From an uncultured Prevotella sp. (lineage in GTDB: Bacteria > Bacteroidota > Bacteroidia > Bacteroidales > Bacteroidaceae): DNA of 25,658 bases. The notes below the pieces were generated by a model that was given only the letters and a program-made list of their open reading frames with translations, did not search any database and was not told where the DNA came from. Below, piece by piece: positions 7,422 through 15,771 of the stretch; positions within the stretch are counted from its first letter, which is position 1, and the number at the start of each line of letters is the position of its first letter. A program made the translations under genes and the position numbers. Location: assembly GCA_900772835.1 (NCBI GenBank), contig CAAGSA010000121.1, positions 1 through 25,658 on the forward strand, written 5' to 3'.

Positions 7422-8852
7422 ATGAAGAAAACGCTGATGATAATGGCGGCAATGCTTGTCGCCATGGCTCTCTGTGCGGCACACCGCAATAGCGGCAGCA
7501 GCCGTACAGCAGGGCAGAACATCCCCTCCGGACTGCGCGACAGCCGCACCGCCCGGCGAGGGCCCCGCACATACATGATGCGCGTGCAGCTTGCCGACAA
7601 ACACGATACCCCATACACCCTCGACAACCCCTCGGCATACCTCTCGGCAAAGGCGCTGGAACGCCGCCGCAGGCAGAACATCGCCGTGGATTCCACCGAC
7701 CTGCCCGTAGCCCCGCGCTATGTGGCGGGAGTGGAGAGCGAGGGGTGCCGCGTGGTGGGACGCTCTCGCTGGAACAATACGCTGCTCGTGAGCGTTGCCG
7801 ATACGGCGGTTGCCGCAGCGCTGCGCTCGCTGCCGTTCGTCGAGGGCGTGCGCACCGTGTGGCAGACACCCGACTCGGCGGAAGCGCGCAGGCCGCGTGC
7901 GCGGTGGCACAAGGAACTCGTGCTGCACGACACCGTGGGCGTTTCGTTCCACGGGGCGGCTGAAGCGCAGCTGCAGATGGCCGGCGGCACACGGCTCCAT
8001 GCACAGGGGTTCCGGGGCAAGGGAATGACCATAGCCGTGATGGATGCCGGGTTTATGAACGCCGACGTGATTCCGGCGCTGCGCAGCATAAGACTTCTCG
8101 GCACTGCCGACTTCGTGCAGCCGCCGGCAAAGAGCATCTTCGACCAGATGGAACACGGCGTACAGGTGCTCTCGGTGATGGCAGTGAATGTGCCGGACGT
8201 GTATGTAGGCTCCGCCCCCGACGCCGCCTACTGGCTGCTGCGCTGCGAAGATGAACTCTCGGAGCAGCCCGTGGAAGAGGACTACTGGGCTTCGGCGGCA
8301 GAATTCGCCGACAGTGTGGGAGTGGATGTGATAAACAGTTCGCTCGGATTCCACGACTACGACAAGCCCTTCGGCAGCTACAGCTACCGGCAGCAGGACG
8401 GTGCCACGGCAATGATCTCGCGCACGGCATCGATGATAGCGCGCAAGGGGATGATACTGGTGAACAGCTGCGGCAACGACGGAATGAGCGCGTGGAAGAA
8501 AATCAACTTCCCTGCCGACGCCACCGACATACTGAGCGTGGGAGCAGTGACATCGGAGCGCCGCAACGCCGGATTCAGCAGTCTCGGTCCCACCGCCGAC
8601 GGCAGAGTGAAGCCCGACGTGATGGCACAGGGCAGCCCGGCGGCAGTAGTCACCGAGCGCGGAACGCTCAGCTCATCCGTGGGCACATCATTCGCGGCTC
8701 CCATAATAACGGGGCTCGTGGCGTGCCTTTGGCAGAAATATCCGCAGAAGACGGCACTGGAGATAATGCAGATGGTGAGGGAGAGTGGCGACAACTGGCA
8801 GCATCCCGACAATGTGTACGGCTACGGAGTGCCCGACTTCGGCAAGCCCTGA
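7422..8852 (+). CDS. Secreted S8 family (subtilisin-like) serine protease
   Basis: This is a 476-residue endopeptidase precursor. The N-terminus (about residues 1-20) is a Sec signal peptide. It is followed by a region (about 50-165) that likely acts as an inhibitor/propeptide, including the Bacteroidetes-typical SAYLSAKALERRRRQNI. The catalytic triad is visible: Asp208 in VMDAGF, His245 in EHGVQV, and Ser423 in GTSFAAPI. The oxyanion Asn352 lies in NSCGND. The protein ends soon after the catalytic domain (YGYGVPDFGKP) with no type IX sorting domain, so it may stay periplasmic, unlike the following C10 protease. A cysteine sits in the signal peptide, but the residue before it is Leu, so a lipoprotein is unlikely. 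Its physiological substrate is unknown. Confidence 0.93.
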   Translation: MKKTLMIMAAMLVAMALCAAHRNSGSSRTAGQNIPSGLRDSRTARRGPRTYMMRVQLADKHDTPYTLDNPSAYLSAKALERRRRQNIAVDSTDLPVAPRYVAGVESEGCRVVGRSRWNNTLLVSVADTAVAAALRSLPFVEGVRTVWQTPDSAEARRPRARWHKELVLHDTVGVSFHGAAEAQLQMAGGTRLHAQGFRGKGMTIAVMDAGFMNADVIPALRSIRLLGTADFVQPPAKSIFDQMEHGVQVLSVMAVNVPDVYVGSAPDAAYWLLRCEDELSEQPVEEDYWASAAEFADSVGVDVINSSLGFHDYDKPFGSYSYRQQDGATAMISRTASMIARKGMILVNSCGNDGMSAWKKINFPADATDILSVGAVTSERRNAGFSSLGPTADGRVKPDVMAQGSPAAVVTERGTLSSSVGTSFAAPIITGLVACLWQKYPQKTALEIMQMVRESGDNWQHPDNVYGYGVPDFGKP

Positions 8853-8927
8853 TGCGCCAGCCCCTTGCCGCGGAGGGGCGGCTTCTGAAGGGCCGGTGGA
8901 GTGGGGAAGAAGAATTGTCGGCAGAAA

Positions 8928-8959
8928 TTTGCACAGACAGCAGAAATTTCGTATATTCG
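8928..8959 (+). promoter_or_regulatory. Promoter of the C10 protease gene with a direct repeat
   Basis: TTTG (8928-8931), 20 bp, TATATTCG (8952-8959; one mismatch to TAnnTTTG). A perfect 10-bp direct repeat GCAGAAATTT occurs at 8921-8930 and 8940-8949, 19 bp apart, overlapping both sides of the promoter. It is a candidate regulator-binding site. Confidence 0.55.
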
Positions 8960-9009
8960 CACCGTGAACATGAAAAATTGAATTTATAACAGACAAAAAC
9001 TAAAAAACT

Positions 9010-11568
9010 ATGAAGAAGATCAAATTTACTGTTTTGCTGCTCCTTGCAGTGTGCGCATCGGCGATAGCCGCACCGCGCGACTACAAATCGGCTCTCGCCA
9101 TAGCCAAAAGGCAAGCAGCGCTGATGGGGACGATGGTGGACGGTGCCTCGTCGGACAAAGTGATGAAGAAGCTGCGTTCAGCTGCCGCTGACGCAATGAG
9201 GGAAGAGCCGTACTACGTGTTCGACAACGCCCCCGGCATGGGATTCACCATCGTGTCGGGAAGCGACCGCATGCCCGAAATACTCGGCTATTCGGAGCAG
9301 GGAAACATCGGTACGGGCGAGCTGCCGCCGCAGTTCGTGTGGTTCCTCGAGCAGTGTGCAGCCACAGCCCAGGCGGCAGAGAGCGGCGACACCGGCGTGC
9401 TGCGCGATCTTGCCGAGGCGCGTTCGCTGCGCACGGCCAGAGGCTATGGCGTTGCCGTGAAGCCATTGCTGGGCGGGATAAAGTGGAGCCAGACGTTCCC
9501 TTACAATATGTACTGCCCCAAGTATGACGGAGCGAACAGCTCCGCCACGGGATGCGTGGCAACGGCGATGGCACAGATTATGGCATACCACCGGCATCCC
9601 GACGCCCTGCTTGCCAATATCCCTGCATACACTACCAATACATATGGAATCCGAGTGGAAGGCGAGGCGGCGGGCTATGCCTACAACTGGGACGCCATGC
9701 TCCCGGTATATGGCGGAAACGAGACGTTCGAGAGCCAGGATGCCGTGGCAAGGCTGATGTCGCACTGCGGAAAGGCATTGCAGATGGACTACGGCCCATC
9801 CTCGGGAGCAGGCCTGACCGACAGGGTTTTTGTAGATTACTTCGGCTATGACCGCGACCTCGTGCAGGTGCTCTGGCGCGGAGGCTTCAGCATCAGCGAG
9901 TGGAACGGCATAATCAGCCGCGAGCTTGTGGCAGCGCGTCCGGTGTTCTATACCGGAGCATCGAGCGGCGGCGGCCATGCCTTCGTGTGCGACGGCTCGG
10001 ACGGCAACGGCCTCTTCCACATCAACTGGGGATGGGGAGGCTACCAGGACGGATATTTCGACCTGACCGTGCTCAACCCGATGAAGGGCGGCACCGGCTC
10101 GGGCAACGCTTCCGACGGATATACGCGCACTTGCGATGTGGTGGTGGGCATACAGCCCGACAACGGAGTGGCCGACGAACCGTATGTGAAGGTGGGAAGA
10201 CTGATGGTAGACAATGGTATCGACGACCCTATAACGATAGAAAACTATTCGCGCCCGAGCGAGAGCGCGGAGTTCAGCGGAACGGCAACGTACAGATTCG
10301 CCAACAGATCGCGCAAGGCGTTCAACGGCTATGTGGCACTTGCCGTGCGCAACCAGTCGGGCGAACTCGAAATCATATCAGGCGAACAGAACATCTCGCT
10401 GGAACAGGCATTCGCCGACGGCAGATACTACTACTACGACCAGACGATACGCTTCAGCCATGCCTTCACGACGGGTGTACACAAAATAATCCCAGTGAGC
10501 CGCAGCGGCTCCGGCGAATGGATGGAGTGTATGGACATCGGCAGGAACACGGGCAGAGTGGTTGTGCAGGGAAACTTTATCGCGGTGTGTACCGAAAACG
10601 GACTCTCAGCCGAGGTGAAGGGCGATGACCTTATCGAAGGAAAGGCGTGTCCGGTGCAGATAGAGGTGAAGAACAGTTCCGGTGACGACTATCTCGGACT
10701 GCTCAAGGCGTTCACAAGCACCACCGACGAGGAGCCGGACAATGCTGCAACCGAAGTGTTCGTGGGTGTTGAGTCGGGAAAGACAAAGAACGCGGAGTTC
10801 CAGATAAAGCCCCGGTCGACCGGAAACCTCTATCTGTGGGTGGAGGACGAGGACGGCAATCTGCTCGTGGACGGAAAGAAGATGAACGTGGTCCAGCATA
10901 GCGGAGTGAGCCAGTTCAAGCTCGTCAGCGTGGAAACGAATGCAGAGCAGGACCTCTATGAGGGACCTCTCAATTACCAGAACTACAAAGTGATGGTGCC
11001 GAAGACCAGCGACGGCAAGGCAACAGTGACATACGGAGTGAAAAACGAGGGCAATCAGCCGGCATGGGGCGAATTCTCCTTGTGGAGCTTAGGCTGCCCT
11101 GAAGGTGGAAGCAGATATTATGCAGAAAAGAAAATAATCTCTGCCGGAGCCACCGTATACTTGACAGTGGAGGCTACGGAGGAAGAACTCGATTCGAGGT
11201 TCGTCTGTTTTGTGCTTGAATGTGCAGGGGAAGACAGCCATCTCGACTACAGCGGATTGCCGAAGACGGAACTCAGACTGGGCGACTCCGGCTCCGGCAA
11301 CCGGGTTCTGACGTTCAGCCCCAACAACCAGTTCGTGTATATCGGCGGCGACCCGTCGGGCGTGGCAGCCGTGGCGGCAGACCGCTTCACGGTGGTGCCG
11401 GGCTTTGGCGAGGCAACAGTGGCGGCAGCCGAGGCATGCAGCGTGCGCTTCATTACGCTATCCGGCATCACAGCCGCACAGATGCAGCTTGCCCCGGGCG
11501 AAAGCCGCAGCATCGGTCTGCAGCCTGGCATCTACATCGCCGGGGGAAAGAAAATCATAATCAGATAG
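9010..11568 (+). CDS. C10 family (streptopain/interpain-like) secreted cysteine protease with C-terminal sorting domain
   Basis: The 852-residue precursor has a signal peptide (about 1-20), a pro-domain (about 21-145, containing the GFTIVSGSDRMPEILGYS strand) and a C10 catalytic domain (about 150-385). Catalytic Cys182 lies in SSATGCVATAMAQIM, His323 in GGGHAFVCDG, and Asn339 with its Trp partners in HINWGWGG, as in streptococcal SpeB and Prevotella interpain. A long beta-rich region follows (about 390-760). The last 60-70 residues, ending in LQPGIYIAGGKKIIIR, resemble a type A sorting domain of the type IX secretion system, which would place the enzyme on the surface or outside the cell. The gene has its own promoter. 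It ends one base before the xseA start, so the nuclease gene is probably on the same transcript. No inhibitor gene is adjacent. Confidence 0.94.
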   Translation: MKKIKFTVLLLLAVCASAIAAPRDYKSALAIAKRQAALMGTMVDGASSDKVMKKLRSAAADAMREEPYYVFDNAPGMGFTIVSGSDRMPEILGYSEQGNIGTGELPPQFVWFLEQCAATAQAAESGDTGVLRDLAEARSLRTARGYGVAVKPLLGGIKWSQTFPYNMYCPKYDGANSSATGCVATAMAQIMAYHRHPDALLANIPAYTTNTYGIRVEGEAAGYAYNWDAMLPVYGGNETFESQDAVARLMSHCGKALQMDYGPSSGAGLTDRVFVDYFGYDRDLVQVLWRGGFSISEWNGIISRELVAARPVFYTGASSGGGHAFVCDGSDGNGLFHINWGWGGYQDGYFDLTVLNPMKGGTGSGNASDGYTRTCDVVVGIQPDNGVADEPYVKVGRLMVDNGIDDPITIENYSRPSESAEFSGTATYRFANRSRKAFNGYVALAVRNQSGELEIISGEQNISLEQAFADGRYYYYDQTIRFSHAFTTGVHKIIPVSRSGSGEWMECMDIGRNTGRVVVQGNFIAVCTENGLSAEVKGDDLIEGKACPVQIEVKNSSGDDYLGLLKAFTSTTDEEPDNAATEVFVGVESGKTKNAEFQIKPRSTGNLYLWVEDEDGNLLVDGKKMNVVQHSGVSQFKLVSVETNAEQDLYEGPLNYQNYKVMVPKTSDGKATVTYGVKNEGNQPAWGEFSLWSLGCPEGGSRYYAEKKIISAGATVYLTVEATEEELDSRFVCFVLECAGEDSHLDYSGLPKTELRLGDSGSGNRVLTFSPNNQFVYIGGDPSGVAAVAADRFTVVPGFGEATVAAAEACSVRFITLSGITAAQMQLAPGESRSIGLQPGIYIAGGKKIIIR

Positions 11569-11569
11569 A

Positions 11570-12871
11570 ATGACAGAAAACAGAACATACACATTGTTTG
11601 AACTCAATCGCCTTGTGCGCCAGACGGTAGAACTGACGCTGCAAGGCGATTTCTGGGTTGAGGCGGAACTCAGCGAGGCACGCGAGAACAACGGCCACTG
11701 CTATATGGAACTCGTGCAGAAAGACGAGCGCGGAAACACACCCGTGGCGCGCGCCTCGGCAAAGTGCTGGCGCTCCGTGTGGATGGCAGTGCGCCCCGAA
11801 TTCGAACGCGTGACGGGGATGAGGCTGCGCGCCGGCATGAAAGTGCTGCTGCGCGTATACCCACAGTTCCACGAGGCATACGGCTTCTCATGGATAGTGA
11901 GCGGCATCGACCCAACTTACACCCTCGGCGACATGGCGCGCCGGAGGATGGAAATACTGAAGATACTCAGGCAGGAGGGAGTGCTGGAGCTGAACAAGCA
12001 GGTGCCCATGCCGATGTTCGCACAGCGCATAGCCGTGGTGTCGAGCCCGACGGCGGCAGGCTACGGCGACTTCTGCAACCAGCTCTCGGCAAACGCCTAC
12101 GGCTTCCGATTCAGCGTGACGCTCTTCCCTGCCACGATGCAGGGCGAGGGAGTGGAGCAGAGCGTGATAGAACAGCTGGACAGAATCTACGGCAGCGGAC
12201 AGCAGTTCGACTGCGTGGTGATAATCCGTGGCGGCGGAGCGAGCAGCGACCTCTCGGGGTTCGACTCCCTCGCGCTGGCAGAAAACATAGCCAACTTCCC
12301 TCTCCCCGTGATAACGGGCATAGGCCACGAGCGCGACGAGACCGTGGCTGACATCGTGGCACACTGCAGTGTGAAGACCCCAACGGCAGCCGCCGCCCTG
12401 CTGATAGAGAACCTGCGCAACGTGGACACACACATCACCGATATGCAGCAGCGTATATATAATAAGGTGAATGCCGCCATGCAGCAGGAGCAGCAGCGGC
12501 TCTCAAGGCTGATGCAGCTGATTCCGACACTCTTCTCGCTCGTGAGCACGAGGCAGGAGGCACGCGTTGACGCACTCTCGCAGCGGCTCAATGCAGCGGC
12601 ACAGCGGCGGGTGGCTGATGCAAAGTCGCGACTCGAAATCCTCTCGTCGCGCCTCGCCCCGTCTGCCGGCCACCGTCTGCAGACAGAAACCCACCGGCTG
12701 GAAATGCTCTCGCAGCGCGCATCGGCGCTCGACCCCCAGCTGCTGCTCAGCCGGGGCTACTCGATAACAACGCTCGGCGGAAAGGCAGTGACCGACGCGG
12801 CGGCACTGAAGCCGGGCGACGAACTGCTCACGAGGTTCGCCAGCGGCAGCGTGAAATCCACCGTTTCATAG
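11570..12871 (+). CDS. xseA: Exodeoxyribonuclease VII large subunit
   Basis: XseA is the catalytic subunit of exonuclease VII, which degrades single-stranded DNA from both ends together with XseB. The 433-residue protein has an N-terminal OB-fold (about 1-105), the catalytic core with RGGGASSDLSGFD (220-232), GIGHERDETVAD (250-261) and KTPTAAA (269-275), a long coiled-coil (about 285-390) and the C-terminal LLSRGYSI strand segment. These match the family throughout. The start lies 1 nt after the stop of the C10 protease. The small subunit gene follows after 141 bp, which include a 22-bp-phased repeat array. Confidence 0.97.
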   Translation: MTENRTYTLFELNRLVRQTVELTLQGDFWVEAELSEARENNGHCYMELVQKDERGNTPVARASAKCWRSVWMAVRPEFERVTGMRLRAGMKVLLRVYPQFHEAYGFSWIVSGIDPTYTLGDMARRRMEILKILRQEGVLELNKQVPMPMFAQRIAVVSSPTAAGYGDFCNQLSANAYGFRFSVTLFPATMQGEGVEQSVIEQLDRIYGSGQQFDCVVIIRGGGASSDLSGFDSLALAENIANFPLPVITGIGHERDETVADIVAHCSVKTPTAAAALLIENLRNVDTHITDMQQRIYNKVNAAMQQEQQRLSRLMQLIPTLFSLVSTRQEARVDALSQRLNAAAQRRVADAKSRLEILSSRLAPSAGHRLQTETHRLEMLSQRASALDPQLLLSRGYSITTLGGKAVTDAAALKPGDELLTRFASGSVKSTVS

Positions 12872-12881
12872 CCTGCCGATG

Positions 12882-12969
12882 GAAAAAGCCCCGTTTGCGA
12901 GACGGAAACGGCATATTGACGAGTAGTAAACGCCCCGTTAATGATTCGTAAACGCCCCATCTGTCAGTA
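12882..12969 (+). repeat. 22-bp-phased repeat between xseA and xseB, core CGCCCCGTT (array 2)
   Basis: Units start at 12882, 12904, 12926 and 12948, an exact 22-bp register. The third and fourth share GTAAACGCCCC, the first has AAAAGCCCCGTTT in the same phase, and the second is degenerate. Unit 3 agrees with the consensus of the array at 4174-4305 at about 17 of 22 positions, so the two arrays belong to one repeat family. The array occupies the xseA-xseB spacer. Confidence 0.7.
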
Positions 12970-13012
12970 CACCCATTATAAATACAATAACCGAAACAAA
13001 CAAAACATCAAT

Positions 13013-13201
13013 ATGAACAAGGAAATCAACTACGAAAAAGCCGTGGCACAGCTTGAGGACATCGTGCGCAGGATGGAGTCGGGCGAGCTCGACATCGATT
13101 CGCTGTGCGAGCAGCTCAAGACGGCGAAGCAGCTCATAAAGCAGTGCAAGGACAAACTCACCAAGACGGACGAGCAGATAAAGAAGCTGCTCGACGACTG
13201 A
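13013..13201 (+). CDS. xseB: Exodeoxyribonuclease VII small subunit
   Basis: XseB is the small helical subunit that binds the coiled-coil of XseA. The 62-residue product MNKEINYEKAVAQLEDIVRR... carries the family signature (YEKAVAQLEDIVRRMESGEL, then a second helix CEQLKTAKQLIKQCKDKL). It is shorter than the 80-residue E. coli protein but covers the conserved helical hairpin. An upstream in-frame extension from 12941 would translate part of the 22-bp repeat array, so I use the ATG at 13013. It lies downstream of xseA on the same strand. Confidence 0.95.
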   Translation: MNKEINYEKAVAQLEDIVRRMESGELDIDSLCEQLKTAKQLIKQCKDKLTKTDEQIKKLLDD

Positions 13202-13365
13202 CAGAGCGCACCGCGCTGCCGGCATGCACCCCTCGTGGGCGGCGGAATCCGCTGTTCCGGGCGGTGTATCGTTCTTGAAATTGCACATCCGGCGTAATTT
13301 TGAGCAGAAATGTTGCTAATAAAAGTTAGCGCGCGAAATAAAGTGGAAAATTAATGTAATTATAA

Positions 13366-13396
13366 TTGCAAAAAACCAATATTCTTATTACTTTTG
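13366..13396 (+). promoter_or_regulatory. Promoter of ilvE
   Basis: TTG (13366-13368), 20 bp, TACTTTTG (13389-13396). The ATG at 13427 lies 30 bp downstream of the -7 box. A second TAnnTTTG match (TAATTTTG, 13295-13302) occurs further upstream with a poorer -33 spacing. Confidence 0.65.
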
Positions 13397-13426
13397 CCGT
13401 TGAATAACTTTAAAATGCATATCATT

Positions 13427-14449
13427 ATGAAAAATCTGGATTGGTCAAATTTAGGCTTTGGTTACAGACGCACTGATTACAACGTGCGCTGCTATTACCG
13501 TGACGGCAAGTGGGGTGAAATCGAAACTTGCTCAAGCGAATATATTAACCTGCATATGGCTGCAACATGTCTGCACTACGGACAGGAGGCATTCGAGGGA
13601 CTCAAGGCGTTCCGCTGCCCCGACGGCAAGGTGCGCGTGTTCCGTATGGACGAGAATGCAGCGCGTCTGCAGTCTACATGCCGCGGCATCATGATGCCTG
13701 AGGTTTCAACAGAACTCTTCGAAGAGATGGTGACAAAGGTTGTGCGCCTGAACCAGGAGTACATCCCGACATACGAGAGCGGAGCATCGCTCTATATACG
13801 TCCGCTGCTCATCGGTACAAGCGCCCAGGTGGGTGTGCATCCCGCAACGGAATACGTGTTCATCATCTTCGTTACACCGGTAGGCCCATACTTCAAGGGC
13901 GGATTCTCTACCAACCCATACGTTATCGTGCGCGACTACGACCGTTCGGCACCTCTCGGCACTGGTAAGTACAAGGTGGGCGGAAACTACGCAGCATCAA
14001 TGCAGGCAAACCACCTCGCACACGAGAAGGGCTACGCTTGCGAGTTCTACCTCGACGCAAAGGAGAAGAAATACATGGACGAGTGTGGCGCAGCCAACTT
14101 CTTCGGTATCAAGAACAACACATACGTTACTCCGAAGTCGACATCCATCCTGCCGAGTATCACCAACAAGAGCCTCATGCAGCTCGCAGAGGACTTCGGC
14201 ATGAAGGTGGAACGCCGCCAGATTCCGGAAGAGGAGCTCGAGACATTCGAGGAGGCTGGAGCTTGCGGAACAGCAGCCGTTATCAGCCCGATTTCGTATA
14301 TCGACGACCTCGACACAGGCAAGCGCTTCACGTTCAGCAAGGACGGAAAGCCGGGACCAATGTCGCAGAAGCTCTATACTCACCTGCGCAACATCCAGTA
14401 CGGCATCGAGCCGGATACACACGGATGGACAAAGGTGGTTATCGACTAA
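13427..14449 (+). CDS. ilvE: Branched-chain amino acid aminotransferase
   Basis: IlvE transfers an amino group between glutamate and the branched-chain 2-oxoacids, the last step of Leu, Ile and Val synthesis and the first of their breakdown. The 340-residue fold-type IV PLP enzyme shows LHYGQEAFEGLKAF (49-62), SLYIRPLLIGT (121-131), the PLP lysine in KVGGNYAASM (Lys183) and DECGAANFFGI (218-228), as in the BCAT II subgroup. In-frame upstream starts (TTG at 13394, ATG at 13415) overlap or crowd the promoter, so I use the ATG at 13427. Codon choice favours ATC and AAC more than the neighbouring genes, which use ATA freely, consistent with high expression. It is transcribed from its own promoter. 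Confidence 0.95.
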   Translation: MKNLDWSNLGFGYRRTDYNVRCYYRDGKWGEIETCSSEYINLHMAATCLHYGQEAFEGLKAFRCPDGKVRVFRMDENAARLQSTCRGIMMPEVSTELFEEMVTKVVRLNQEYIPTYESGASLYIRPLLIGTSAQVGVHPATEYVFIIFVTPVGPYFKGGFSTNPYVIVRDYDRSAPLGTGKYKVGGNYAASMQANHLAHEKGYACEFYLDAKEKKYMDECGAANFFGIKNNTYVTPKSTSILPSITNKSLMQLAEDFGMKVERRQIPEEELETFEEAGACGTAAVISPISYIDDLDTGKRFTFSKDGKPGPMSQKLYTHLRNIQYGIEPDTHGWTKVVID

Positions 14450-14470
14450 GCATTCGTATTGAATAATGAC

Positions 14471-14614
14471 GGAAGAAGAATATTGCAATGAGAGGACTTC
14501 GCGGTAAATAACTTCTTGGCGTCGCAGAGCATACATCGGCATGATTGCCATTGTAGCTACTCGTTAGCGGCCATGGATATTTCCCAAATCTTGTCATTAT
14601 AATATTCTTCTTTC
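14471..14614 (+). ncRNA. Candidate rod-shaped structured RNA downstream of ilvE (possibly 6S-like)
   Basis: A long-range stem pairs 14471-14491 (GGAAGAAGAATATT then GCAATGA) with 14594-14614 over about 20 positions with few mismatches. Inside, GGTAAATA (14503-14510) pairs with TATTTCCC (14578-14585). Then GGC/GCC, CGC/GCG, an imperfect AGC-TACA/TGTA-GCT stem and an apical GGCA-TGAT-TGCC hairpin (14538-14549) stack up. The whole forms one irregular rod with a central asymmetric bubble, followed by TTTT. Such a shape is typical of 6S RNA. No clear promoter is visible just upstream, so it may instead be a structured 3' end of the ilvE message. I see no ORF in it. Confidence 0.4.
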
Positions 14615-14805
14615 TTTTAACACAGGGTGTCAGCGCCCGTATGATGCACGCTTCAGGACGGCAGTCGGCACAGCGCCCCGCTTCGGGCGATTGGGATGAT
14701 GGCTGTGCAGGCAGTGGCAACTGCCACGCGGCGGCAGGAAACGAGCGGAAGACCCGTACACTGGCAAAGCGCTGGACACACTGGACACGCACTTAAAAAC
14801 GATAA
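14615..14805. other. Non-coding spacer upstream of trmB
   Basis: GC-rich spacer with small hairpins, for example GGCAGT-GGCA-ACTGCC near 14719-14734 and CGCCC/GGGCG near 14681-14696, and a short direct repeat CTGGACAC just before trmB. No TAnnTTTG promoter, tRNA or ORF with coding character was found. The transcription start of trmB is therefore unknown. Confidence 0.5.
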
Positions 14806-15576
14806 ATGAGTAAAGGAAAACTACAGAAATTCGCGGAGATGGAGACATTCAGCAATGTGTTCCAGTATCCGTATTCAGTGATTGAGAATGTGCCTTTCGA
14901 GATGAAAGGCAAGTGGCGCGAGGAATATTTCCACAACGACAACCCGATAGTGCTCGAATTGGGCTGCGGCAAGGGGGAATACACCGTAGGACTGGCACGT
15001 ATGTTCCCGAACGTGAACTTCATAGGCGTTGATATCAAGGGAGCGCGCATGCACACCGGAGCAAAGCAGGCACTGGAGGAAGGGCTCGGCAATGCGGCTT
15101 TCCTGCGCACCAATATCGAAATAATTGACCGCTTCTTCGAACAGGGAGAGGTGCAGGAGATATGGCTCACATTCAGCGATCCGCAGATGAAGAATCCGCG
15201 CAAGCGACTATCGAGCACATACTTCATGGAGCGCTACCGCCGATTCCTCGTGGACGGGGGACTGGTGCATCTGAAGACAGACTCCAACTTCCTCTTCACC
15301 TACACCAAGTTTATGGTGGAGAAAAACTCGCTGCCGGTGCTCATGGCGACCGAAGACCTTTATCACGACGATTCGCTCGACGATGACACACGCTCCATAC
15401 TTTCCATCCACACCTACTACGAGAACCAGTGGATAGAGCGCGGACTGAACATCAAGTATATGAAGTTCCAGCTGCCGCAGCAGGGCACGCTCGAGGAATC
15501 CGACGTGGAGATTCCGCTCGACGAATACCGAAGCTACAAGCGCACGAAGCGCAGCGCGAAAGAAACAGCAAAATAG
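14806..15576 (+). CDS. trmB: tRNA (guanine-46-N7)-methyltransferase
   Basis: TrmB methylates N7 of G46 in the variable loop of tRNAs using SAM. The 256-residue protein has SAM motif I LELGCGKGEY (50-59), VDIKGARM (75-82), and the family signature in the form IWLTFSDPQMKNPRKRL (119-135), a Bacteroidetes variant of the FPDPW block. The C-terminal tail is basic (KRTKRSAKETAK). A strong terminator follows about 95 bp downstream, so the transcript ends before the copper ATPase gene. Confidence 0.95.
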   Translation: MSKGKLQKFAEMETFSNVFQYPYSVIENVPFEMKGKWREEYFHNDNPIVLELGCGKGEYTVGLARMFPNVNFIGVDIKGARMHTGAKQALEEGLGNAAFLRTNIEIIDRFFEQGEVQEIWLTFSDPQMKNPRKRLSSTYFMERYRRFLVDGGLVHLKTDSNFLFTYTKFMVEKNSLPVLMATEDLYHDDSLDDDTRSILSIHTYYENQWIERGLNIKYMKFQLPQQGTLEESDVEIPLDEYRSYKRTKRSAKETAK

Positions 15577-15669
15577 GGCGGCAGCCGACAGACCGAAGGC
15601 TGGAGCGGAGACGCGCCGGCAACGGGGAAAAAAGGACAGAACATTCGGGAAATACGATATACGAGGAAG

Positions 15670-15699
15670 ACATTGCAAATGGTTTGCAATGTTTTTTTT
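15670..15699 (+). terminator. Intrinsic terminator after trmB
   Basis: A perfect 10-bp stem, ACATTGCAAA (15670-15679) with TTTGCAATGT (15683-15692), has a 3-nt loop (TGG) and is followed by seven more T. It is a textbook rho-independent terminator for rightward transcription and lies directly against the -7 element of the next promoter. Confidence 0.92.
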
Positions 15700-15700
15700 G

Positions 15701-15708
15701 TATTTTTG
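15701..15708 (+). promoter_or_regulatory. -7 element upstream of the copper ATPase gene
   Basis: TATTTTTG fits TAnnTTTG and lies 63 bp upstream of the ATG at 15772. No well-spaced -33 box is visible because the terminator hairpin occupies that place. AAAGGAGAAGAGG, a Shine-Dalgarno-like stretch unusual for this phylum, precedes the ATG. Confidence 0.45.
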
Positions 15709-15771
15709 CACCGCTGAAATAAAGATTTTTGCGTATGTTGAATTAAAAGAAAACTAAAGGAGAAGAGGTAT

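Noticed and set aside
7422..7481. Lipobox in the S8 protease signal peptide
   Set aside because: The Cys18 is preceded by Met-Ala-Leu, and Leu at -1 does not fit the lipobox, which needs a small residue there.
8860..8879. Terminator after the S8 protease gene
   Set aside because: The GCCCCT/AGGGGC hairpin is only 6 bp and has no T-run after it.
12941..13012. N-terminal extension of xseB
   Set aside because: It would translate repeat-array DNA, and the family homology starts at the ATG at 13013.
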